Shown here: one piece after another, positions 1 to 8,648 of the stretch
Position numbering within the stretch: the stretch's first letter is position 1
Layout of the letters: each line of letters opens with the position of its first letter
Assembly: GCA_013214965.1 (NCBI GenBank)
Contig: JABSRU010000006.1
Span: 57,207 to 121,206 of the forward strand
Direction: 5' to 3'
DNA from: Gammaproteobacteria bacterium
Lineage (GTDB): Bacteria > Pseudomonadota > Gammaproteobacteria > Enterobacterales > Psychrobiaceae
Length of the DNA stretch: 64,000 nt
Made by a program: the position numbers and the translations under genes
The notes under the pieces: model-generated
Database searches by the model: none
What the model was told of the DNA's origin: nothing
The model's input: only the letters and a program-made list of their open reading frames with translations

Positions 1-465
1 ACCGATGTTAGTCTCGGTCCGCACTTTTTTGGCCACTGAAAACGTCCGCTGAAATAATTTGTCCATCATTAATGCGATAGAACCAGCCGATTTCGCTGTA
101 CTGTATGCCTGTTTAATTTGCCCTAGTATTTGCGGTTCTCCGAGTACCAGCGAATCGAGGCCGCAAGCGACACGCATTAAGTGTTGAACCGCTGTCTCAT
201 TTTGATGGCTGTAAAGACTTTGTTGCAGCTCGGACTTTGAGATTGAGTGAAAACCTACTAACCAATCAATCAATTCTTCAGAGGACGTGTTGTGGCAATA
301 TAACTCAGTGCGATTACAGGTCGACAGTATCACGGCTTCACAGCCTTTATTGAGTAATTTCAATTGCTGTAAAGCGTCCACCATTTGATCCGGTGAAAAA
401 GCAATTTTTTCACGCAGTGCAATCGATGCTGTTTTATGATTAATCCCTAAGGCAACTAAAGACAT
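1..465 (-). CDS. hemA: Glutamyl-tRNA reductase HemA, N-terminal part (cut by window edge)
   Basis: First enzyme of C5-pathway tetrapyrrole synthesis: NADPH-dependent reduction of glutamyl-tRNA(Glu) to glutamate-1-semialdehyde in the cytoplasm. The frame is open from an ATG at 465 to the window edge, giving about 155 of the roughly 420 residues expected. It begins [20 protein letters not shown] and contains the active-site segment [10 protein letters not shown], with the catalytic Cys about residue 50, and [14 protein letters not shown], all hallmarks of the family's catalytic domain. The NADP-binding and dimerisation domains lie outside the window. It is divergent from lolB, the usual gammaproteobacterial arrangement, with 143 bases between the start codons. 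I saw no strong promoter hexamers there. Identity is certain; completeness cannot be judged. Confidence 0.96.
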   Translation of the reverse strand, partial: MSLVALGINHKTASIALREKIAFSPDQMVDALQQLKLLNKGCEAVILSTCNRTELYCHNTSSEELIDWLVGFHSISKSELQQSLYSHQNETAVQHLMRVACGLDSLVLGEPQILGQIKQAYSTAKSAGSIALMMDKLFQRTFSVAKKVRTETNIG

Positions 466-608
466 GTATTTGGTTTCGACTATTTATGAGCAAGTTTGAT
501 TAAGATGAATTTTACATTAAATTGAAACCAAATTGAAAGCGTCTCTAGTGCCTAGATCAAAAAGAAGCTACCCTAGACCTAATCTAAGTCAATTTTTTAG
601 CTGGTGGT

Positions 609-1184
609 ATGATTAAACGATTATTATTCCTATTTGTTCTGCTGTTTTTAACCGCTTGTGTTTCTAAAATACCCCCAACCTTTGTTTCAGGTGAGCCTCT
701 CAATCATTGGCAATTTAATGGCAAGTTTGCGATTAAGACCCCGGACCAACGTCAAGGATTAAAAATTAACTGGCAACAAACAGGTCAACAATTTGATATT
801 AGCCTATATACGGTTTTTGGTATCACTGTGCTAAAAATTAATGGTAATCAACAACTCGTCACCATTGAAGCAAATGACGGCCCCATCACAGGAAATTCTG
901 CCGAACAACTTATTTGGCAACTCACCCAATGGCATGTGCCAGTCAATAATTTGCAACATTGGTTAATTGGCCATGTTGATGATGCCAGTAATATTGAAGT
1001 GGATAGCGCCGGCCATTTTATCAGTGGTGAAATTAGCGACCGCTTTGGGCGGCTCTGGCAATTGTCGCTGGGAAAATATCAAGAGATTCAGGGCCGAATG
1101 ATGCCACACAGCTTACGTTTACAACACGGGAAGCTTTTCTTAAAATTAGCAATTAACCAATGGCAACTACAAAAATCACCATGA
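609..1184 (+). CDS. lolB: Outer-membrane lipoprotein receptor LolB
   Basis: LolB takes lipoproteins from the periplasmic carrier LolA and inserts them into the inner leaflet of the outer membrane. The 191-residue product starts with a short basic, strongly hydrophobic signal (MIKRLLFLFVLLF) ending in the lipobox LTAC, so Cys17 is the lipidated residue. The body has the LolB pattern: WQFNGKFAIKTPDQ near residue 34, then a run of beta strands including LNHWQF and GRLWQLSL. Length fits the family. Its stop codon overlaps the ispE ATG in an ATGA junction, so the two are translationally coupled. It follows divergent hemA, as in many gammaproteobacteria. LolB sequences diverge quickly, so the call rests on signal, fold pattern and context together. 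Confidence 0.93.
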   Translation: MIKRLLFLFVLLFLTACVSKIPPTFVSGEPLNHWQFNGKFAIKTPDQRQGLKINWQQTGQQFDISLYTVFGITVLKINGNQQLVTIEANDGPITGNSAEQLIWQLTQWHVPVNNLQHWLIGHVDDASNIEVDSAGHFISGEISDRFGRLWQLSLGKYQEIQGRMMPHSLRLQHGKLFLKLAINQWQLQKSP

Positions 1185-2038
1185 AGACTGATAAACACAT
1201 TTGGCCTGCGCCAGCAAAAATTAATTTATTTTTACATATCACGGGCCGTCTCGACAATGGTTACCATACCTTAGAAACGATATTTCAATTTCTCGATTAT
1301 GGCGATCACTTAACCATTACTCCTAATCAGTCAGGAAAGATAACGATTAGCCCGGATATCCCCGGTGTTGCACCGAGCGATAATTTAATTTATCGCGCAG
1401 CGATGCTTTTAAAACCCTATATCAGTGAAACCACTGGCGCTGATATTGTCATTGATAAAATACTGCCAATGGGAGCTGGACTTGGTGGTGGTTCCTCTAA
1501 TGCAGCCACAACAATAGTCGCATTAAATCAGTTATGGCAATGCCACTTAAACAACCAACAACTGGCCCAGCTTGGCTTAAGTTTAGGCGCCGATGTTCCA
1601 ATATTTATTCATGGTTTTGCGGCTTTTGCACAAGGGGTCGGCGAAATATTAACCCCAGTGGCCATTAATGAACCTTGGTACTTAGTGATTTGGCCCGGGG
1701 TATCTGTTAGCACCCAAGAAATATTTAATGCACCGGAACTGCCCCGTGACACAGATCCCATTTCTATAAAACAGTTAGATAGTGCCATTTTGAAAAATGA
1801 TTGCGAAAAAGTAACAAAAAATCGCCATCCTGAAGTTGCCAACGCCCTTGAGTGGTTGATACAATATGCGCCAGCAAAAATGACTGGAACTGGAAGTTGT
1901 GTTTTTGGGGAATTTGAAAGTGAGCAGGCAGCAGCCGACGCACTACTTAAACTGCCAGAAACTATGCATGGTTTTGTCGCTAAGGGTAGCAATAGTTCGC
2001 CATTATCAACAAAATTAGCAATAACCAGCTCTGCTTAG
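1181..2038 (+). CDS. ispE: 4-diphosphocytidyl-2-C-methyl-D-erythritol kinase IspE
   Basis: ATP-dependent phosphorylation of CDP-methylerythritol in the MEP pathway of isoprenoid synthesis (cytoplasm). A GHMP kinase: the N-terminal WPAPAKINLFLHITGR matches the IspE substrate-binding start, and PMGAGLGGGSSNAA around residue 100 is the ATP-binding glycine/serine loop. TGTGSCVFGEF near residue 235 is the second conserved glycine-rich motif. I chose the ATG at 1181 (285 residues), which gives the normal short N-terminus and an ATGA overlap with the lolB stop. An ATG at 1160 in the same frame would add seven residues lying wholly inside lolB. prs follows 93 bases downstream. Confidence 0.95.
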   Translation: MKTDKHIWPAPAKINLFLHITGRLDNGYHTLETIFQFLDYGDHLTITPNQSGKITISPDIPGVAPSDNLIYRAAMLLKPYISETTGADIVIDKILPMGAGLGGGSSNAATTIVALNQLWQCHLNNQQLAQLGLSLGADVPIFIHGFAAFAQGVGEILTPVAINEPWYLVIWPGVSVSTQEIFNAPELPRDTDPISIKQLDSAILKNDCEKVTKNRHPEVANALEWLIQYAPAKMTGTGSCVFGEFESEQAAADALLKLPETMHGFVAKGSNSSPLSTKLAITSSA

Positions 2039-2131
2039 TTTGCTAGACCATTAACTGTTAGTTGCAAAAATAGTAACTAATGAACTGACGGGTTTTACAC
2101 CGTCCACAAAACCAACGCCTGAGGTTTTAAC

Positions 2132-3079
2132 GTGCCTGATATTAAGATATTTGCTGGAAATGCCATTCCTGAACTTGCAACTAAAGTTGCTGATCGTTTA
2201 TTCCTAAAATTAGGAGATGCGACAGTAGGACGTTTTAGTGATGGAGAAATAAGCGTACAAATTAATGAAAATGTCCGTGGTGCTGATGTTTTCATTTTGC
2301 AATCTACCTGCTCACCAACTAATGACAACCTAATGGAATTATTAGTGATGGTCGATGCTCTACGCCGAGCTTCAGCCGGTCGTATCACTGCCGTTATCCC
2401 TTATTTTGGTTACGCTCGCCAAGACAGACGAGTCCGTAGTGCTCGCGTACCTATTACTGCGAAAGTGGTTGCCGACTTCCTATCAAGCGTTGGCGTTGAC
2501 CGCGTGCTAACGGTTGACTTACATGCCGAACAGATTCAAGGTTTTTTCGATGTCCCTGTTGATAATGTCTTCGGTACACCGGTATTGCTTGAAGATATCG
2601 AAAGTCGTCAATTCCATGATCCTATCGTGGTGTCTCCAGACATCGGTGGTGTCGTCCGTGCTCGTGCATTAGCCAAATTATTAGATGATGCTGACTTAGC
2701 GATTATTGATAAACGTCGTCCACAAGCGAATGTCTCGCAAGTGATGCATATTATTGGTGATGTTAAGGATCGCGATTGTATTATCGTGGATGACATGATC
2801 GATACAGGCGGCACCTTATGTAAAGCAGCGGAAGCGCTAAAAGAACACGGGGCTCGTAGTATTTATGCTTATGCTACCCATGCTGTATTTTCTGGTAACG
2901 CCGTTGAGAATATTGCCAATAGCGTGATTGATGAGTTTATTGTCACCGACTCAATTCCATTATCTGATGCAATGATAGCGACAGGCAAAGTTAAAGTGCT
3001 GTCATTAGATATCATGATGGCTGAAGCGCTACGTCGAGTATCAAACGAAGAATCAATTTCTGCGATGTTTAAATACTAA
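2132..3079 (+). CDS. prs: Ribose-phosphate pyrophosphokinase (PRPP synthetase) Prs
   Basis: Makes 5-phosphoribosyl-1-pyrophosphate from ribose 5-phosphate and ATP, feeding purine, pyrimidine, NAD, His and Trp synthesis. The 315 residues match family length exactly. The protein starts [16 protein letters not shown]; the flexible ATP-loop region reads [19 protein letters not shown], and the PRPP-binding loop is [13 protein letters not shown] near residue 218. Translation begins with GTG at 2132, preceded by GAGG, as in the E. coli gene, which also uses GTG. It is the last gene of the lolB-ispE-prs group and is closed by an intrinsic terminator at 3101-3130. PRPP made here is used by purH-purD pathway enzymes encoded 2 kb away. 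Confidence 0.98.
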   Translation: MPDIKIFAGNAIPELATKVADRLFLKLGDATVGRFSDGEISVQINENVRGADVFILQSTCSPTNDNLMELLVMVDALRRASAGRITAVIPYFGYARQDRRVRSARVPITAKVVADFLSSVGVDRVLTVDLHAEQIQGFFDVPVDNVFGTPVLLEDIESRQFHDPIVVSPDIGGVVRARALAKLLDDADLAIIDKRRPQANVSQVMHIIGDVKDRDCIIVDDMIDTGGTLCKAAEALKEHGARSIYAYATHAVFSGNAVENIANSVIDEFIVTDSIPLSDAMIATGKVKVLSLDIMMAEALRRVSNEESISAMFKY

Positions 3080-3100
3080 ATATTACAGCTAGTTTATAGA

Positions 3101-3130
3101 AACGGTTATTTAATAAATAGCCGTTTTTTT
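3101..3130 (+). terminator. Intrinsic terminator after prs
   Basis: A ten-base-pair stem, AACGGTTATT paired with AATAGCCGTT (one G-U pair), around a five-base loop, directly followed by a run of seven T. It lies 21 bases after the prs stop. This is a textbook Rho-independent terminator on the plus strand and separates prs from azlC. Confidence 0.85.
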
Positions 3131-3162
3131 ATTGCTTATTTTAACGATGTTCCATACTCTGA

Positions 3163-3185
3163 CTTACCCATCGATATTAGGTAAG
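3163..3185. promoter_or_regulatory. Inverted repeat upstream of azlC, possible operator
   Basis: CTTACC at 3163-3168 and GGTAAG at 3180-3185 form a six-base inverted repeat with an 11-base spacer. It lies just before the region where the azlC frame opens. It could be an operator for a local regulator or part of the leader; I see no regulator gene next to azlCD in this window. Chance occurrence is possible. Confidence 0.25.
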
Positions 3186-3244
3186 TTGTTATCGCCCCTT
3201 CCATTAATAATCAAACCTCAGCAACTCAGCTATTTTTACGCGGT

Positions 3245-3916
3245 ATGCTTGATGCCGTTCCCTTAATCGTTGGCGGTATTCCTTTCGGGATCATTTTTGG
3301 TACGCTAGCACTTAATGCTGGCTTAGATGTTTGGCAAACGATGGGAATGTCGAGTATTGTCTTTGCCGGCTCAGCTCAATTTGTTGCCATTGGCATGTTA
3401 GCAACAGGCACCTCAATCGGTTTTATTGTCGCCACCACACTTATCGTGAATTTGCGCCACCTTATTTATGCGGCTAGCATGCTACCCCACGTCAAGCATC
3501 TTGATCAGCGGTGGCGAATACCCTTAGGTTTTTTACTCATTGATGAAGTCTTTGCAGCCACTTACCCTCGCTATTTAAATCACGCTCAAGATAAAAATAA
3601 TCATTGGCATTATTTAGGTGTTGGTGTTGCTTTTTATGTCAGTTGGAATATAGCGACAGTGATCGGCATATTTTTTGGCGCCACCATTCCAGGGATCGAA
3701 AATTGGGGCTTAGATTTTGCGATGTCAGCGACATTTATAGGTATGGTTATTCCGCACTTGGTCAACAAACCAATGATTGCAGCAGTATTAACCAGTGCAG
3801 TTTTATCCATTATTACCTATCAATTACCGCATAAAATTGGCCTCGTTATTTCTGCAATCGTCGCCATGGCTGTCGGTTATTATTTAGAACAACACCAACC
3901 AAGGAAAAAAACATGA
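3245..3916 (+). CDS. azlC: AzlC family branched-chain amino acid exporter, large subunit
   Basis: Large membrane subunit of the AzlCD (YgaZH-type) exporter for branched-chain amino acids and analogues. The family signatures are clear: GGIPFGIIFGTLALNAGL, FAGSAQFVAIG and TTLIVNLRHLIYAAS, then further membrane segments to about residue 215. The ATG at 3245 gives 223 residues but has no visible Shine-Dalgarno. The same frame is open back to 3185 and encodes TSATQLFLRG directly before this Met. That resembles the normal family N-terminus (F.RG..DA.P), yet the extension contains no ATG, GTG or TTG in frame. The true start is therefore uncertain: a rare codon such as ATC 3191 or ATT 3203, or a lost start. 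azlD overlaps its stop by four bases. Confidence 0.88.
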   Translation: MLDAVPLIVGGIPFGIIFGTLALNAGLDVWQTMGMSSIVFAGSAQFVAIGMLATGTSIGFIVATTLIVNLRHLIYAASMLPHVKHLDQRWRIPLGFLLIDEVFAATYPRYLNHAQDKNNHWHYLGVGVAFYVSWNIATVIGIFFGATIPGIENWGLDFAMSATFIGMVIPHLVNKPMIAAVLTSAVLSIITYQLPHKIGLVISAIVAMAVGYYLEQHQPRKKT

Positions 3917-4230
3917 ATATTTGGCTATTAATCATCTTGATGGCTATGGTTACCTTTAGTATTCGCTATGCGCTATATGCCCGGGCCAATTCAATAAAAT
4001 TACCCGCAAAATTAGAGCAGGCGCTTAAGTTCAGTGCACCCTGTGTGTTAACCGCTATTTTAGTTCCCGCGGTGTTAATGCCTCAGGGGGAGTTAACAGT
4101 AACGTTCGATAATCCGTATCTCTTTGGCGCAATTATCGCGATACTTGTTGCACTATGGAAAAAAAACATTCTACTGACCATCGTCATTAGCATGGGTTGT
4201 TTTTTTGCTTATAAATGGTTATTGCTCTAA
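3913..4230 (+). CDS. azlD: AzlD family branched-chain amino acid exporter, small subunit
   Basis: Small membrane subunit that pairs with AzlC. The 105-residue protein is almost entirely hydrophobic with about four membrane segments and the family motif FSIRYALYARA near residue 17, then KFSAPCVLTAILVPAVLMP. Length is normal. The start ATG overlaps the azlC stop (ATGA), so the two subunits are coupled. Its last 12 bases overlap the end of the converging decayed gene at 4219-4930. Confidence 0.9.
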   Translation: MNIWLLIILMAMVTFSIRYALYARANSIKLPAKLEQALKFSAPCVLTAILVPAVLMPQGELTVTFDNPYLFGAIIAILVALWKKNILLTIVISMGCFFAYKWLLL

Positions 4231-4930
4231 ATAAATAATATGGTTCAAGTCAAATTGATGACCATGATGACTTAATACTGATTGATAGTTTTTTATTTTA
4301 ATATCTTGGCTAATAACCTGATTAACTGCATAACAAAGCTCTGAATTTTTAAAAGCCATACGGGTTACGCTAGCATTTTTTATCCGATAAAAATTAAAAT
4401 CAGTAACACTGATTTTTTGCTCAGATGAACAATTAAATAACGCAATCGAGTGGATAAAAATATGTAAATCTCCGACACTGACATCCGCAATCCCCATCAT
4501 TAATAATTTCGCCTGTTGTTGCTGTTTAAGCATTGCGTGATATTTTAAATTATCACTGACACTGTCAGCAAATTGTCTTCCCATAATCATTTTTGCGCGA
4601 GGAAATACATAAATAGTCTTGTCTGCCAAATCAGCGAGGGACTTGAGTTGGTCATCAACCTCTTTTAGCACCACCAAGATATTATAGTAATAGAATATCG
4701 GCTGACTTAAGCAAAGATTATTAACGTCGTTACCAGGATCTAGCGGGTGGATATTGTGGTAAATGAGAAAAAATCTGCTCAATAAGCTATCGGTGTATTC
4801 CTTCTTTCTCACTAAATATATTCGAGTGTACTAAACCCATTTAAATCGTCTCAGGTGTTGTAGCGACTTGAGCGTCAACACAAAGAGTCAAAAGTAAAAA
4901 GTGTACGACCATCACATTTTTATTTATCAT
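4219..4930 (-). pseudogene. Decayed periplasmic solute-binding protein (SBP_bac_3-like) gene
   Basis: An open frame from a GTG at 4812 to 4219 codes 197 residues that look like the second part of a family 3 solute-binding protein: LSQPIFYYYNILVVLKEVDD, SLADLADKTIYVFPRAKMIMG, then LLMMGIADVSVGDL. It lacks a signal peptide and the usual first lobe. Reading upstream on the same strand, an ATG at 4930 preceded by GGTGG starts a typical signal peptide (MINKNVMVVHFLLLTLCVDA, then QVATTPETI). It runs into a TAA at 4843-4841, continues as MGLVHSNIFSEK, and a shift of frame joins it to the 4812 frame. I infer one gene with a nonsense codon and a frameshift, perhaps with an internal deletion. The 4812 reading frame might still be expressed, but not as a secreted protein. 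The family assignment is by pattern only. Confidence 0.55.
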
Positions 4931-4984
4931 TATTACCACCAATCCGTTAAATGCGAAATGTTGTTATTATTTTAGTCATTGATG

Positions 4985-5009
4985 AAAAAACATTCGAATA
5001 ATGTTTTTT
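4985..5009. terminator. AT-rich bidirectional terminator-like hairpin upstream of purH
   Basis: AACATT (4989-4994) pairs with AATGTT (5000-5005) around a CGAAT loop; flanking A and T runs extend the stem. T runs follow on both strands. It sits between the decayed gene and the purH promoter region and probably ends read-through from azlCD. An attenuator role for purH would require a promoter further upstream. Confidence 0.5.
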
Positions 5010-5029
5010 TATAAAAAACTCATATTTTT

Positions 5030-5060
5030 TTGCCAAATAGATCACATTTTAACGTAAAAT
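5030..5060 (+). promoter_or_regulatory. Candidate purH promoter
   Basis: TTGCCA at 5030-5035 and TAAAAT at 5055-5060 resemble -35 and -10 hexamers, though the 19-base spacer is long. A perfect 12-base palindrome, ACTTAATTAAGT at 5066-5077, would lie over the start of transcription and could be an operator. I did not find a convincing PurR box. The leader to the purH ATG would be about 75 bases. Confidence 0.35.
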
Positions 5061-5141
5061 ATGCCACTTAATTAAGTTGTGGTCAATTTCTGCAATAAAA
5101 CACAGTTAAATACTAACAAGATAAACGAGGGTTCCCCCGAC

Positions 5142-6728
5142 ATGTCAGCATCAAGACCTATTAAACGCGCTTTAATTAGTGTGTCAGATAAAAACGGTAT
5201 CGTTGAATTTGCCCGTGCATTAAGTGCACAAGGCGTAGAAATTTTATCAACTGGCGGTACTGCCAAATTGCTCGACGCAAATGGCATTGCGTGTACTGAA
5301 GTATCAGATTACACCGGTCATCCTGAAATCATGGATGGACGGGTAAAAACCTTACATCCGAAAGTACATGGTGGAATTTTAGGACGCCGTGGTATCGATG
5401 AAGATGTGATGGCACAAAATGACATCAAACCAATCGATATGGTCGTAGTTAATTTATATCCCTTTGCTAACACAGTCGCCAACCCAGATTGTAGCCTCGA
5501 AGATGCGATAGAAAATATCGACATCGGTGGTCCAACAATGGTCCGCTCAACCGCAAAAAACCATAAAGATACCACGATTATCGTTAATGCTAGTGATTAT
5601 GACCGTGTGTTGGCAGAAATGAATGACAACAATGGTTCGTTAACCTATCAAACTCGCTTTGATTTAGCGATTGCAGCCTTTGAACATACTGCTGCTTATG
5701 ATGGCATGATCGCAAACTACTTCGGCACCATGGTGCCATCTTATCGCGAACCAAGCAGTGAAGATTCAAAATTCGCCCGTACTTTTAACACCCAGTTTAT
5801 CAAGCAACAAGACTTACGCTACGGTGAAAACAGCCACCAGAGTGCTGCCTTTTATGTTGAGCACAATCCATCTGAAGCCTCGGTGTCTACTGCAAAACAG
5901 CTACAAGGTAAGGCCTTATCATTTAATAACATTGCAGATACTGATTCAGCATTAGAATGTGTTAAAGAATTTGATCAACCTGCTTGTGTCATTGTTAAGC
6001 ATGCGAACCCTTGTGGCGTCGCGATTGGCGATGACATTTCATCGGCTTACGACCGTGCTTTTAAAACAGATCCAACGTCGGCTTTTGGTGGCATTATCGC
6101 CTTTAACCGTGAATTAGATGCTGCAACCGCACAAATGATTGTTGATCGCCAATTTGTTGAAGTGATTATAGCGCCATCGGTTAGCAATCAAGCACAGATT
6201 ATTATTGCAGCCAAAAAGAATGTTCGTTTATTACAATGTGGCGAGTTCAATGCCAAAGGCGCTGCTTTTGATTTTAAGCGTGTTAATGGTGGCATGTTAG
6301 TGCAAGACAAAGATCTGGGTATGGTTACTCAAGATCAGTTAACCGTTGTCTCTAAGCGTCAACCTACTGCTGCAGAACTTGAAGATTTGATGTTTTGCTG
6401 GAAAGTCGCTAAATTTGTTAAATCAAATGCCATTGTTTATGCCCGTGACGGCATGACTATTGGTGTTGGTGCGGGACAAATGAGCCGAGTATATTCTGCC
6501 AAGGTCGCTGGTATTAAAGCCCAAGACGAAGGATTAGAAGTTCCTGGCAGTGTGATGGCTTCTGATGCCTTTTTCCCATTCCGTGACGGTATTGATGCCG
6601 CTGCTGAAGCAGGCATTACTTGTGTCATTCAACCTGGTGGCTCAATTCGCGATCAAGAAATCATTGATGCTGCAGATGAAGCAAACATGACGATGATTTT
6701 CACTGGTATGCGTCACTTCAAACACTAA
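5142..6728 (+). CDS. purH: Bifunctional AICAR transformylase / IMP cyclohydrolase PurH
   Basis: Catalyses the last two steps of de novo IMP synthesis: formyl transfer to AICAR and ring closure. The N-terminal cyclohydrolase (MGS-like) domain covers about residues 1-145 ([46 protein letters not shown]). The transformylase domain follows from about residue 200, with [12 protein letters not shown] and the catalytic [15 protein letters not shown] chose the ATG at 5142, preceded by ACGAGGG, which gives 528 residues and the usual [15 protein letters not shown] start. An in-frame GTG at 5079 would add 21 unlikely residues. purD follows after six bases, the classical purHD operon. A candidate promoter lies at 5030-5060. 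Confidence 0.98.
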   Translation: MSASRPIKRALISVSDKNGIVEFARALSAQGVEILSTGGTAKLLDANGIACTEVSDYTGHPEIMDGRVKTLHPKVHGGILGRRGIDEDVMAQNDIKPIDMVVVNLYPFANTVANPDCSLEDAIENIDIGGPTMVRSTAKNHKDTTIIVNASDYDRVLAEMNDNNGSLTYQTRFDLAIAAFEHTAAYDGMIANYFGTMVPSYREPSSEDSKFARTFNTQFIKQQDLRYGENSHQSAAFYVEHNPSEASVSTAKQLQGKALSFNNIADTDSALECVKEFDQPACVIVKHANPCGVAIGDDISSAYDRAFKTDPTSAFGGIIAFNRELDAATAQMIVDRQFVEVIIAPSVSNQAQIIIAAKKNVRLLQCGEFNAKGAAFDFKRVNGGMLVQDKDLGMVTQDQLTVVSKRQPTAAELEDLMFCWKVAKFVKSNAIVYARDGMTIGVGAGQMSRVYSAKVAGIKAQDEGLEVPGSVMASDAFFPFRDGIDAAAEAGITCVIQPGGSIRDQEIIDAADEANMTMIFTGMRHFKH

Positions 6729-6734
6729 GGGTTA

Positions 6735-8018
6735 ATGATGAATATATTAGTTATAGGAGGCGGTGGTCGCGAACATGCCTTGGCATGGAAAGCTGCGCAA
6801 TCACCTAAAGTAAATAAAGTCTTTGTCGCGCCGGGTAATGCCGGTACAGCATTAGAAGATAAGCTAGTCAATGTCGACTTTGATGTTAATGATATTACTG
6901 GTCTGATTGCTTTTTCTAAAGACAATGATGTTAGCGTTACGATTGTTGGTCCTGAAGCCCCGTTGGTGATTGGGATCGTTGATGCCTTTGAAGCGGCTGA
7001 CCTAAAATGTTTCGGCCCCCGCCAAGGTGCCGCACAACTTGAAGGTTCAAAAGCGTTCGCAAAAGATTTTTTAGCGCGTCATAATATTCCAACCGCTTGG
7101 TATCAAAATTTTACCGAGATTGAGCCGGCGTTAGCCTTTGTACGAGACAAAGGTGCTCCTATTGTGGTTAAAGCCGATGGCTTAGCCGCTGGTAAAGGCG
7201 TTATCGTCGCGATGACAGTTGCTGAAGCAGAGACTGCAATTGAAGACATGCTCAGTGGTAATGTTTTTGGCGAAGCTGGCAGTCGTGTGGTGATAGAAGA
7301 ATTTCTTGATGGTGAAGAAGCGTCATTTATCGTGATGGTTGATGGTAAAAATGTCTTACCAATGGCCACCAGCCAAGATCATAAACGGGTTGGTAATGGT
7401 GACACAGGACCAAATACTGGCGGTATGGGTGCATATTCTCCCGCACCGGTTGTAACACCTGAAATTCATGATCGTATTATGAACGAAGTGATTTACCCGA
7501 CGGTTAATGGTATGGCCAGTGAAGGTAATATTTACACTGGATTCCTCTACGCCGGCGTCATGATCATGAATGATGGCACGCCAAAAGTGATTGAGTTTAA
7601 TTGCCGTTTTGGCGACCCGGAAACACAACCAATCATGATGCGTTTGCAATCTGATTTAGTTGAACTGATTGAAGCATCTTTCACTCAACAACTTGATACG
7701 GTTACTGCTAAATTTGATCCTCGTGCAGCCGTCGGAGTGGTATTAGCCGCAGGTGGTTACCCAGCAGGTTATGCTAAAGGTGACATTATTACTGATATTC
7801 CAGCAGCAACCGCCGATAGCAAAGTATTCCATGCAGGTACTAAGTTGCAAGGTAACGATGTTGTTACCGCAGGCGGTCGAGTACTTTGTGCTACCGCGTT
7901 AGGCAATACAGTCACCCAAGCACAGCAGTTGGCTTACCAAACGACTAAGAAAATAAAGTGGGATCAAGCGTTTTATCGTACTGATATCGCTTATCGCGCT
8001 ATTGCTCGCGAATCATAA
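6735..8018 (+). CDS. purD: Phosphoribosylamine-glycine ligase PurD (GARS)
   Basis: Second step of purine synthesis: ATP-dependent ligation of glycine to phosphoribosylamine. ATP-grasp architecture: N-terminal nucleotide-fold LVIGGGGREHALAWKAAQSP; central ATP-grasp with VVKADGLAAGKGVIVA near residue 145 and GPNTGGMGAYSPAP near residue 225; metal and substrate segment VIEFNCRFGDPETQP near residue 286. Length of 427 residues is normal. Two adjacent ATG codons (6735 and 6738) can start it; TAAGGG precedes them. It is co-transcribed with purH and ends just before a bidirectional terminator at 8028-8055. Confidence 0.98.
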   Translation: MMNILVIGGGGREHALAWKAAQSPKVNKVFVAPGNAGTALEDKLVNVDFDVNDITGLIAFSKDNDVSVTIVGPEAPLVIGIVDAFEAADLKCFGPRQGAAQLEGSKAFAKDFLARHNIPTAWYQNFTEIEPALAFVRDKGAPIVVKADGLAAGKGVIVAMTVAEAETAIEDMLSGNVFGEAGSRVVIEEFLDGEEASFIVMVDGKNVLPMATSQDHKRVGNGDTGPNTGGMGAYSPAPVVTPEIHDRIMNEVIYPTVNGMASEGNIYTGFLYAGVMIMNDGTPKVIEFNCRFGDPETQPIMMRLQSDLVELIEASFTQQLDTVTAKFDPRAAVGVVLAAGGYPAGYAKGDIITDIPAATADSKVFHAGTKLQGNDVVTAGGRVLCATALGNTVTQAQQLAYQTTKKIKWDQAFYRTDIAYRAIARES

Positions 8019-8027
8019 TATTTAATT

Positions 8028-8055
8028 AGAGTAGGGAGATTAATCTCCCCACTCT
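8028..8055. terminator. Bidirectional terminator between purD and the acetyltransferase gene
   Basis: AGAGTAGGGAGAT pairs with ATCTCCCCACTCT (one G-U pair) around a two-base turn, giving a strong 13-base-pair hairpin. It follows purD by ten bases and includes the stop codon of the converging acetyltransferase gene. T runs are weak on both sides, so efficiency is uncertain. Confidence 0.55.
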
Positions 8056-8582
8056 GTTAAATACTGCTCGCGACTGACTTTAAATAAGTCCACTTTTAAT
8101 CCCAAATCAATAATAGAACCAGCTGGTTTTAACCCTATTTTTTGTAGCACCTTAATCGAACCAATATTTTCTCTCACCGCCATGCCCATTATCTGTTCGA
8201 GCTTTAATTGCTTAAAGCCATACTCCATCATCGCACTAGCCGATTCGGTGGCTAATCCTTTCCCCCAATACGCAGGTAAAAATCGATATCCGATATCAGC
8301 CATCTGATATTCAGGTAGGTATTTAAGTCCACAAAAACCAATCACTTCACCAGAGGCTTTATCAACCGCGGCAAGCCTTGCATAGCCATCAGTTTTATAC
8401 CCTTTTAACCATACATCACGAATAATAGTTTGCGCCTCCGTGATGCACTGTGTTGTTAATTTGTCTCCAGTATACTTAGTCACTAAAGGATCGCTGCTAA
8501 ACCGCTGAACAGCACAGGCATCATCAATCGTAAAGGGTCTTAATATTAGCCGTGATGTTGATACTTCCAAATCGTTATTCAA
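8040..8582 (-). CDS. GNAT family N-acetyltransferase (RimJ/RimL-like)
   Basis: Probable acetyl-CoA-dependent N-acetyltransferase of the RimJ/RimL subgroup (Acetyltransf_3), cytoplasmic; the substrate cannot be told. The start TSRLILRPFTIDDACAVQRF is the standard opening strand and helix of this subgroup. The acetyl-CoA region is IGYRFLPAYWGKGLATESA around residue 97, followed by MGMAVRENIGSIKVLQKIGL, the typical N-x-x-S-x-x-x-x-x-K-x-G motif. Length of 180 residues fits. It converges on purD and shares a hairpin at its stop codon. Upstream it is divergent from the PAS/GGDEF/EAL gene with 66 bases between them. Confidence 0.85.
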   Translation of the reverse strand: MNNDLEVSTSRLILRPFTIDDACAVQRFSSDPLVTKYTGDKLTTQCITEAQTIIRDVWLKGYKTDGYARLAAVDKASGEVIGFCGLKYLPEYQMADIGYRFLPAYWGKGLATESASAMMEYGFKQLKLEQIMGMAVRENIGSIKVLQKIGLKPAGSIIDLGLKVDLFKVSREQYLTEWGD

Positions 8583-8648
8583 AGTGATTCCCTACCCCAT
8601 AATAATTGTATTTAATTAGCTTATCAGTTATGTTATTTAAATGCAGTT

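Noticed and set aside
1609..1992. Minus-strand reading frame inside ispE, and similar frames antisense to prs, purH, hemC, ubiB, tatAB and others
   Set aside because: They lie wholly within well-supported genes, have no ribosome sites or recognisable domains, and mirror the codon use of the real gene.
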